A stretch of DNA of 64,000 nt, taken from NCBI GenBank assembly GCA_041392505.1, contig JAWKLX010000025.1, positions 1 to 64,000 on the forward strand, read 5' to 3'. Below the pieces are notes generated by a model. It saw only the letters and a program-made list of their open reading frames with translations. It ran no database searches and had not been told where the DNA came from. This stretch comes from UBA6168 sp041392505. Lineage in GTDB: Bacteria; Bacteroidota; Bacteroidia; Chitinophagales; Saprospiraceae. The position numbers and the translations under genes were made by a program. Shown here in pieces: positions 1 to 6,557 of the stretch (its first letter is position 1; the number at the start of each line of letters is the position of its first letter).

Positions 1-141
1 GCCGAATAGTGTTAAGATCACTTCGCATCACCCTACTCGGCCCGGGGGATTTCAAGGGGAAACAGGCGCTTTGCGCCTGTTTCCCCTTGAAATCCTCCGG
101 GCCGAGCAGGGTGATGCGAAGTGATCTGAACATCATTCGGC
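1..141. repeat. Long near-perfect palindrome at window edge
   Basis: Position i pairs with position 142-i. Bases 15-69 pair with 73-127 almost without interruption around a TTT loop (70-72), and pairing resumes at 1-7 with 135-141 and 10-13 with 129-132. The element may therefore continue past the left edge. Its core resembles the palindrome at 37778-37826 (GGGATTTnAAGGGG-type arms), so both probably belong to one dispersed REP-like or MITE-like family. No coding capacity is seen. Confidence 0.85.
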
Positions 142-187
142 CCGAAATTAATGAAGCTCCATTAATCGAAGCCTGAGTTAATTAGTT

Positions 188-217
188 AGAGGCGATTACC
201 GCTCGGTAATCGCCTCT
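188..217 (-). terminator. Hairpin overlapping the stop codon of the protease gene
   Basis: Arms 188-200 and 205-217 form a 13-bp perfect stem with a four-base loop. The stem contains the last codons and the stop (196-198) of the minus-strand gene. No U-run follows on the minus strand, so a classic intrinsic terminator is not shown; it may be a 3'-end stabilising hairpin or part of a palindromic element. Confidence 0.4.
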
Positions 218-1149
218 AATTTTGCACTTTCCAACGGCCACACATACATTTCATTTCGCTGGTAATTGATCGAAACTTTGTACTGTTTTAAAAATTCAAA
301 TCCCAACAAACCATCCAAACTGGTCGGCACCGTCCGGTTCAATTCACTCATCTCGCTGACTACGCATTTCATAGAAGACCAGATCGTATTTTCAATTTTC
401 AGCTGCCGCAAATAACCTTGCTCCGACAACGTAACTTCCCCGTTAAAGCCCGCTGTTGCCTCTACCCCATTGGCTTCAAAATGATCGTTCAGTTTTTTGG
501 TTGCCCGTGTTTGCAGCAGGTTGATGGAAGCCCCGCTATCAATCCCCATTTTCAATTTTTGCCCTCCCAATTGGACGGTCAGATACGGAAGCGGGCCGTT
601 GGGTTTTAGGGAAATGGTGTCCGAGGCATCGGTGTGTAAGGGTTCGGGGCTTTTCCGTTTTCCTCGTTTGCCAAGCTCAAACAAAGTGATGTTCCTACTC
701 TGGTAATCAAACACGACTTCATAGTTTTTCAAAATATCGTACCCGATGTAGCCCATGATGTCCGCCCCTAATAATTGCTCCAGTGCGGAAAGGGAAGTCA
801 CGACCGCAGAGCACGTTATTGGTTTGTTATCCTGCCATTGAAATTTCACTGTTCTCGTTTTAAACGCAATACTTAACCCGGCAAAATCAGCTGCCCGCTG
901 TCCCGTGTTGATTTGACCAACGAAATATTTGTCATGCAAAATCATCGCCTCGGCACCTGTATCGATGATAAAATTCCCTTTTTTCCCATCAACAATGGCT
1001 TTGACCACCACCAGTTTTTTGACCAAATGGAAGGGGATCGTCAGCACTTCTGCAGCTTCTTTTTGGAAATTAAAATTGATTTCTAAGCAGTGAGCTTGAA
1101 CAGTGAGAACAGAAAATGCGCATAGGAAAACCCATTTGAGTAAAGCCAT
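196..1149 (-). CDS. Secreted double-domain retropepsin-like aspartic protease
   Basis: The 317-residue product has an N-terminal signal peptide (hydrophobic about 5-18, ending near QAHC). Two similar halves follow. Each carries an aspartic-protease active-site motif (DTGA at 63-66, DSGA at 204-207) and a later G-x-x-G-x-[DE]-x-L segment followed by a beta strand (about 133-158 and 279-304). This is the layout of Bacteroidota 'retropepsin-like / aspartyl protease family' proteins, in which both lobes lie on one chain. It probably acts in the periplasm or outside the cell; the substrate is unknown. The C-terminal codons lie inside a hairpin (188-217). The next gene upstream is 340 bp away behind a palindrome, so it is probably transcribed alone. 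The family call is secure; activity is inferred. Confidence 0.85.
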   Translation of the reverse strand: MALLKWVFLCAFSVLTVQAHCLEINFNFQKEAAEVLTIPFHLVKKLVVVKAIVDGKKGNFIIDTGAEAMILHDKYFVGQINTGQRAADFAGLSIAFKTRTVKFQWQDNKPITCSAVVTSLSALEQLLGADIMGYIGYDILKNYEVVFDYQSRNITLFELGKRGKRKSPEPLHTDASDTISLKPNGPLPYLTVQLGGQKLKMGIDSGASINLLQTRATKKLNDHFEANGVEATAGFNGEVTLSEQGYLRQLKIENTIWSSMKCVVSEMSELNRTVPTSLDGLLGFEFLKQYKVSINYQRNEMYVWPLESAKLEAITER

Positions 1150-1202
1150 GATCCTAATTATTTGATTAAAAAGGTGAATAGAAAATTAGGGGAGTTAAGA
1201 GA

Positions 1203-1306
1203 TTTTTTGACGCTGATTTTGATGATCCTTTTGATAGATTTATGCCGCCGGCGGCGGCTGATTGTCATAAAAAATCATAAAAACCAGCGTTATCAGCGTC
1301 GAAAAA
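1203..1306. repeat. Imperfect intergenic palindrome
   Basis: A left arm beginning TTTTTTGACGCTGAT (1203-1217) is matched by a right arm ending ATCAGCGTCGAAAAA (1292-1306). The centre is a GC-rich self-complementary block around 1245-1257, and about eight extra bases sit in the right arm. The GACGCTGATT text is also seen in the tandem dyads at 25131-25785, suggesting a related family. It lies between two minus-strand genes. Confidence 0.6.
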
Positions 1307-1490
1307 CAAGCGTCAAAATTTCTATTAACACTCCTTTTAGAAAATCATCAAGGATGATGGATCAAATATGTGGGCAGAGGCGCTCCCAAGGCTTTCACTA
1401 AAGATTCAAATGTTTGAACTTCTGGTAAAAAAGATTTGAACTATTGATTCATTGGCAAAAAATGGACACGGATACAATTCTGACTATCAA

Positions 1491-3794
1491 TCACTTACGT
1501 GTCTCACTGGGCGAAATGCCAAATTCTTCTGAAAAGGAGCGGGAGAAATAGGAAAGGTCTTTAAACCCAACTTCGTAGGCGACTTCCGAAACATTGAGGT
1601 CGGTGTTTTGCAAAAGGTCTTTTGCTTTTTGGAGCTTCACATTGCGGATGTAAACGGCCGGGGACTGGCCAGTAAGGTCTTTGATTTTGCGGTAAACCTG
1701 CGCCCGGCTGATTCCCATTTTCTTGCAAAGTTGGGGCAGGCCAAAATCTACATCGCCCATGTAGGCAGCAATGACCTCATTCAATTTTTGGAGAAATGCA
1801 TCTTCTGCTTCGGCTGTTGGCTCGGCCACTTCGCCGGATGGTTGGGCAGGAATTGGCTGATCGGTTGGCGCTGATTTTCTCCAGAAAAAATAATACCCAA
1901 GCCCACTGCAAATCAGCAGTAAGACGTACCACCAATAATGATTGGCAGCAGTTGGTGGACTGGCGGCGGGGTTTTCCAATTGGGGCAAAGGGAGTGGCGC
2001 AAGCACTTTTTTTCCAAAATCAGGATGCTCGAACAATGGCCGCAGCCGCCAAGCACCATCAAAAAAATAATACCAGAGCGACCAGCCTTTTTGGCGGGCT
2101 TCCATCAGCAGGGAAATGGCTGTATCATAGTTGCCCAGCCACGTTTCGATGGTTGCCTTTATCATTTCAGTATTGCCGTAATCGTATTTCCCTTCTTGTT
2201 TTTCCAATGTTTGCATGATCTGCCGGGCGGCGGCTTCCTCTTTCATTTGGGCATAATAAATCCCTTTGATGGTCAAAATTTCTGGCAACAAATCATCCTG
2301 ACCAAAGCCCTGTTCAATGAAAGGGGTGGCTTTTTCTGGCTCCCCCAAAGCCAGGTGGAGGATGCATTGAATTTCCTGCAAAGAATGCCCTCCCGGAGTA
2401 GGTCGGAGGTCTTTGTTTTCCTGTTCCAAAAATCGCAAATAAGCATGCGCTTCGCTTTTTGCCTTCTCATCATCGCCACTATCCAACAGTCCCAAAATCG
2501 CAAATCCACGTAGATAATGAGCGGGGAAGGACAAGGACGGCCGATTAGAATACCTTTCAATTGCCTGATCCAATTCAGGGTAGGCTTTCAATTGCGCCAA
2601 CCCCATAATTTTCCTAAAGAGGATATGGTTTTCGTGGTTTTCAAAAGGCAGGCTCACCCACATTTTCAATGCCTCGTCGTGTTGGCCCGTTAAGGCAAGT
2701 GCTTCTGTTTTTCTGAGGTACAACATTCTGGCCAGTGCGTCTTCCCGGTAATCAAGGGAAGAAAAATCAACTTCCTGTAACAATTCAAGCACGCGTTCCG
2801 GTTGGTAATAATACCCCAGCAACAAACCCGCTTTTTGTTTGAGCACAAAATTTTTACCCCAGTAGGCTTCCATAAATGGGGAGTTCCAGTGCTTCCACTG
2901 GAGATCGTGGTTTTTGGTGATTCGAGCTTGCAGACCAGCCAAAAATTCCAATTCCATCCGGTTCAATTGTTCTTTCTTATTTTGGAACGCGGTGATCATG
3001 GAATCGGCCTTGGCGTTTATCCTGTTGTTGAGGAGCTTGTGGATGTATCCGAAGGTTGCATAATGAAAATTGGAGTCCAGTTCAGCCGCTTTCTTCATCA
3101 ATGCCATCGCCTTGTCTGGATTGTCGTACCATATTTTCCCGCCTTCCAAATAGGCCTGATAGGCTTCATACACAGGCGGATTCCGCTCATAACCTGCCCG
3201 GTCTTTGGTGACCCAGTAGCCCAGTATCCTTTGTTTCAATAATTCAATGGAGGTCATCGAATCATCCACTTTACCTTCCAAGATTGGGAAGGAGAAAACA
3301 ATTTCCCCGGTTTTCAAATCTTTCACATTACTGGAAAAAAGCAGCGCACTGTCCACTTCATAATAGGAGCCTTCGATGAGGTAGTGCACCGCTGATTTTT
3401 CGGAAATGGAATTGTCCAACGAGATTTGTTGGCGATTGACTGATTTGAGGATGTCGTTTACTTCCCCCACGGACAGGATTTTCCCTTCCCCGGTTTCGTG
3501 CAGACCGGAAGTGATCCAATCCGCCGCCATTTCCCCTACCACCTCCATTTCTGGCTTCCCCGTGTTATTTTTAAATGGCACAACCGCTACATAGGTTTCT
3601 TTAATGCCAGCTGGCAACCCACTGTCTTCCGTACTTCCTTGGGCACACGACAACAAATAGCCAACGACCGCCCCAACCAGCAACAATGCCAGTATTGGAA
3701 CAGCTATTTTAAGCTTTGCTAAATGGCTGTGCTTGCGAATAGGTAGGTCTGTTTTAAAGATGGACATAAGGGTAAAGACCAATGATTTGGGCAA
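1491..3794 (-). CDS. Membrane-spanning TolB/TPR sensor with C-terminal AraC-type DNA-binding domain
   Basis: The 767-residue product has a transmembrane segment at about 28-50. A TolB/FlgO-like domain begins near TYVAVVPFKNNTG (residues 68-80), followed by a long helical TPR-like region (about 200-600). A second transmembrane segment (about 619-638) leads to a cytoplasmic AraC/HTH_18 DNA-binding domain (about 664-767) with the typical VAYEVGFKDLSYFSRSF helix-turn-helix. Two membrane passes place the sensor outside and the HTH inside, so the protein looks like a one-component transmembrane regulator. A shorter start at residue 11 is possible. Neighbouring genes do not reveal its target; ligand and regulon are unknown. 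The domain assignment is firm and the signalling direction is inferred. Confidence 0.85.
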   Translation of the reverse strand: MPKSLVFTLMSIFKTDLPIRKHSHLAKLKIAVPILALLLVGAVVGYLLSCAQGSTEDSGLPAGIKETYVAVVPFKNNTGKPEMEVVGEMAADWITSGLHETGEGKILSVGEVNDILKSVNRQQISLDNSISEKSAVHYLIEGSYYEVDSALLFSSNVKDLKTGEIVFSFPILEGKVDDSMTSIELLKQRILGYWVTKDRAGYERNPPVYEAYQAYLEGGKIWYDNPDKAMALMKKAAELDSNFHYATFGYIHKLLNNRINAKADSMITAFQNKKEQLNRMELEFLAGLQARITKNHDLQWKHWNSPFMEAYWGKNFVLKQKAGLLLGYYYQPERVLELLQEVDFSSLDYREDALARMLYLRKTEALALTGQHDEALKMWVSLPFENHENHILFRKIMGLAQLKAYPELDQAIERYSNRPSLSFPAHYLRGFAILGLLDSGDDEKAKSEAHAYLRFLEQENKDLRPTPGGHSLQEIQCILHLALGEPEKATPFIEQGFGQDDLLPEILTIKGIYYAQMKEEAAARQIMQTLEKQEGKYDYGNTEMIKATIETWLGNYDTAISLLMEARQKGWSLWYYFFDGAWRLRPLFEHPDFGKKVLAPLPLPQLENPAASPPTAANHYWWYVLLLICSGLGYYFFWRKSAPTDQPIPAQPSGEVAEPTAEAEDAFLQKLNEVIAAYMGDVDFGLPQLCKKMGISRAQVYRKIKDLTGQSPAVYIRNVKLQKAKDLLQNTDLNVSEVAYEVGFKDLSYFSRSFSEEFGISPSETRK

Positions 3795-3944
3795 AAGTTG
3801 AATGCACGATCAAGGAAGACTTATTTAGTCTTGGTTTTTCCATTTTTGTAAAAATGGCTGACAAAGATTGATGCAATAAGGACAGCGAGAATGGTATTCC
3901 CGGTTACAGGTTTTGAAAAAAAGAGCTTCTAAATAGTTGAAACA

Positions 3945-4754
3945 TCACCCAGCCGGCACCCACGCGATGATGCGCAAAGGCCCGCCGCTTCCACCTTTTA
4001 TTTTCATGGGCAGGGCCATGAGATAGCTGCCTGTTGTGGGCAATTCACTAAGGTTGGCCACATTTTCAAAAGCCGGTATGTTGTTTTTGAAAAAGGTTTG
4101 ATGCGTCTCAAACAGTTTGGATTGCCCATAATCAATGCTGGGGGTGTCCAATCCAAAAGCTTTTATTTTGCGGTTGTTGACCAACCATGCCGCTGCATTG
4201 GGGTGGAGCGCGGGGAAATGCAACTTGGCGACGGCTTCGGCACCAATCTCATCGGTGCCCATGTACTGCTTTTTGTCCGGCCAATATTTTCCGTAACCAG
4301 TGCGAAGGAGCAAAATAGCGTTGTCGGGGATTGTTCCGTGCGCTTGCTCCCATGCTTGTAAATCCTCCACAGATGCTTGATAGTCAGGGTTGGGAAGCGC
4401 CTTTTCGGAAACGTCCAAGACCACCACTTCACCAACTAATTTTTCAATGGGGATTTCTTCCACCGCCCAGGCACCACGAGCAAAATGAACCGGAGCATCC
4501 AAGTGAGTGCCGCCATGCTCCGCAGCACAAAACTGGAAGGCCGAGTAATAATACCCATTTTCCGTCTCCCCTTCCGATACTGTATCCAAAGAGAATTTTT
4601 CGGCCGTGGGCCAATAAATGGTGTTCTCGTCAAAGGTATGGGTGAGGTCGATCCATTTCCCACTGTTAAAGGGGTTGATCGTTGTCGTTTCAGTAACTGG
4701 CTGTTGGCAAGCAGCGAACGTCAGGCAAAACAGAAGAAAATAAAGTTGCTTCAT
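3945..4754 (-). CDS. Lipoprotein cyclase-family (kynurenine formamidase-like) metal hydrolase
   Basis: A lipoprotein signal peptide ends in the lipobox FAAC (Cys16). The body matches the cyclase/kynurenine-formamidase-like family: a start strand KWIDLTHTF, the metal-binding signature HGGTHLDAPVHF at 80-91, and a late GLDTPSID segment that usually completes the active site. Members hydrolyse amide or ester bonds of small molecules using Zn or Mn. The lipobox predicts attachment to an envelope membrane facing the periplasm or exterior. The length (269 aa) is normal once the signal is allowed for. No pathway neighbours are present, so the substrate cannot be named. Confidence 0.85.
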   Translation of the reverse strand: MKQLYFLLFCLTFAACQQPVTETTTINPFNSGKWIDLTHTFDENTIYWPTAEKFSLDTVSEGETENGYYYSAFQFCAAEHGGTHLDAPVHFARGAWAVEEIPIEKLVGEVVVLDVSEKALPNPDYQASVEDLQAWEQAHGTIPDNAILLLRTGYGKYWPDKKQYMGTDEIGAEAVAKLHFPALHPNAAAWLVNNRKIKAFGLDTPSIDYGQSKLFETHQTFFKNNIPAFENVANLSELPTTGSYLMALPMKIKGGSGGPLRIIAWVPAG

Positions 4755-4800
4755 AATGGCTTAAAATTAATTTGTAAAAAGTATCAATACAGCTCAGTAA

Positions 4801-4888
4801 ATCTCCGTGACTTCTCCGTGCCTCTCTGTGGAAAAACAAAACTATACCACTGAGAGACACAGAGGAGGCACGAAGTTTCTCAGAGATA
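4801..4888. repeat. Intergenic inverted repeat (CTCTGTG-type)
   Basis: Left arm 4801-4831 and right arm 4848-4888 are partly complementary, built from variants of CTCCGTGCCTCTCTGTGG. Related text (CTCTGTGCCTCCTCTGTGCC) occurs near 36398-36423. It lies upstream of the minus-strand lipoprotein gene. No regulatory role can be shown. Confidence 0.5.
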
Positions 4889-4896
4889 CGAGCACA

Positions 4897-5025
4897 TTAA
4901 AAATCAATCGGCGGCACCTCCCCCACCAATTCTATCATTTTCTCAAACCGGGGGTCGGGGATCATCGGGGCAAACAAGGGGTCGCCTTGAAAGGCGTCAT
5001 TCCAAATGTAAAAATTATCCCTTGC
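4897..5025 (-). pseudogene. Orphan C-terminal coding remnant
   Basis: A 42-codon minus-strand stretch encodes a protein-like tail (NFYIWNDAFQGDPLF then PDPRFEKMIELVGE) ending in TAA. It has an in-frame stop just upstream and no usable start. The D-P-L-F ... D-P-R-F pattern is typical of the ends of Bacteroidota TPR-containing regulators. It overlaps the end of the neighbouring receiver-cyclase gene by 11 bp. It is read as the surviving 3' end of a deleted gene; this is an inference. Confidence 0.35.
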
Positions 5026-6070
5026 TCACCGCAAAAACCTCCACCTTTTTTGCCTTGTTCCGCAAACGGAACTCACCAATGTTCTCAAATTGAAAACGGG
5101 AACCCAATTCCGATTTTGTTTTTTCAATGATTAAAACTTGGCCTGGTTCGGCCTTGGATTGTAGGCGTTGGGCAGTGTTCACCACGTCGCCCATGACGGT
5201 AAAATCGAAGCGGCGCAGGGTGGCTGAGCCGATGTTGCCGGAAATCACCTCGCCGCTGTTGATGCCAACGGTGAACCGTGGGGCGAATGTTTGGCCATCC
5301 GATAGGGTATCTTCAATGGATAGCAGGCGCTCATTGATGGCCAAAGCCGCTTGGATAGCCCGCTCCAGGTGGTTATCATTTCTAAAAACGGCCATAATGG
5401 CATCGCCGATAAACTTGTCCACATAACCATCGGCAGCGATGATCTCTTCGACCATCACATCGAAGTACTTGTTGAGCAGACGGATGACAAGGTCGGGCGG
5501 CTCTTGTTCCGATAAGGCAGTGAAGCCGCAGAGGTCAATAAAGGCAATGGTCGCCTCGATGCTCTCGGTAGCCGATAAGGAGGTCTCCGCACCTTGTTTA
5601 CTCATGAACCGCAGCACGCTGTTGTCCACATACATCTTCAAAATGTTGTTTTCCCGCACTGACTGCATGGTATGCCTGACCTGTTCCACTTCCTTTATGG
5701 TCTTCGCCAACGTGCGGTCAAAGTCCTCAAAATCAAAAGGTTTACAGATAAAATCAAAAGCCCCCCGGTTCATCGCCGTACGGATATTCTCCATGTCGCT
5801 ATAAGCCGAAATGATGACCGTTTTGACCAGCGGGTTCAATTCCCCGATCCTGCCTAACAGGGTGAGTCCGTCCATGCGGGGCATATTGATGTCGCTGAAA
5901 ACAGCATCGGTGTTGGGGTGCTGTTCCAACAGATCAAGAGCCTGAAGGCCATCCTTGGCATAAAGGAATTCATACTGTTCGTTGCGGACCTGTCGGCGGA
6001 AGCGTTGGCGGATGAGGGTTTCCACATCGTCCTCATCGTCCACGATGATGAATTTGTATTCGGCGTTCAT
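5015..6070 (-). CDS. Response-regulator class III adenylate/guanylate cyclase
   Basis: The 351-residue protein has an N-terminal CheY-like receiver (residues about 5-125; acidic pocket D11-D12, phospho-acceptor D60 in SDINMPRMDG, later KPF). A short helical linker leads to a class III cyclase homology domain (about 165-345). The cyclase shows the two metal-binding aspartate regions (FIDLCGFT and FIGDAIMAVF) and the transition-state N...R pair (DVVNTAQR). It should turn a phosphorelay input into cyclic nucleotide output in the cytoplasm. It follows a kinase and a stand-alone receiver on the same strand, separated only by a palindromic 106-bp gap. The likely input is the histidine kinase at 6554-8968. 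Base specificity (ATP or GTP) cannot be decided by eye. Confidence 0.9.
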   Translation of the reverse strand: MNAEYKFIIVDDEDDVETLIRQRFRRQVRNEQYEFLYAKDGLQALDLLEQHPNTDAVFSDINMPRMDGLTLLGRIGELNPLVKTVIISAYSDMENIRTAMNRGAFDFICKPFDFEDFDRTLAKTIKEVEQVRHTMQSVRENNILKMYVDNSVLRFMSKQGAETSLSATESIEATIAFIDLCGFTALSEQEPPDLVIRLLNKYFDVMVEEIIAADGYVDKFIGDAIMAVFRNDNHLERAIQAALAINERLLSIEDTLSDGQTFAPRFTVGINSGEVISGNIGSATLRRFDFTVMGDVVNTAQRLQSKAEPGQVLIIEKTKSELGSRFQFENIGEFRLRNKAKKVEVFAVSKG

Positions 6071-6075
6071 TTTTT

Positions 6076-6173
6076 GACGGTAGACGGTGGACGGTACACG
6101 GCGGACGGTGGATGGTTGACGGCTTTCCTAATGCCGCTTTCCGTCCACCGTCCGCCGTCTACCATCCGCCGTC
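6076..6173. repeat. Palindrome filling the gap between two receiver genes
   Basis: Left arm 6076-6123 and right arm 6133-6173 consist of complementary variants of GACGGTGGACGG and CCGTCCACCGTC. The element occupies nearly the whole 106-bp spacer between the stop of the receiver gene (6177) and the start of the receiver-cyclase gene (6070). In the transcript it would form a long hairpin between two cistrons and could modulate downstream expression. Confidence 0.75.
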
Positions 6174-6176
6174 GGT

Positions 6177-6557
6177 TTATGCGTAGCTGCTTATTTTATC
6201 TTTCAACATATTGAAATCCAGCGGCTTTTGGAGAAAATCGTTGGCACCGAAACGTTCGGCTTGGGCCTTGTTCTCCGCATCGCCGTAGGCCGTTATCATC
6301 ATGATAAAGGGCGGTGCATCGGGATCGCTTTCCCGAATTTGGCGGAGCAGTTCCAAACCGCTCATGCCCGGCATGTTGATGTCGGAGAGGATGAGGATGA
6401 CTTCGGATGGGTGCTCCTTATAAAAGGCCAGCGCTTCTTCCCCAGAAAAACAAAAAGTAAAAGAGAAAACCCCTTGCCTGATTTCCCGACGGAAACGCTG
6501 CTGGAAAAGGGTCTGAATGTCCTGTTCGTCGTCTACTACTAAGATTTTCATTTTCAT
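6177..6557 (-). CDS. Stand-alone CheY-like response regulator
   Basis: The 126-residue protein is a single receiver domain: acidic pocket at residues 9-11 (VDDEQD), phospho-acceptor D59 in SDINMPGMSG, conserved T/S in MITAYGD, and the lysine in LQKPLDF. There is no output domain. Its start overlaps the stop of the upstream kinase gene by 4 bp (ATGA), indicating translational coupling and probable cognate pairing. It likely acts in the cytoplasm as a phosphorelay intermediate or by protein contact. The following receiver-cyclase may share the same kinase. Confidence 0.92.
   Translation of the reverse strand: MKMKILVVDDEQDIQTLFQQRFRREIRQGVFSFTFCFSGEEALAFYKEHPSEVILILSDINMPGMSGLELLRQIRESDPDAPPFIMMITAYGDAENKAQAERFGANDFLQKPLDFNMLKDKISSYA

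Noticed and set aside
418..706. Plus-strand frames opposite the aspartic protease
   Set aside because: They are antisense to a gene with two clear active-site motifs and a signal peptide.
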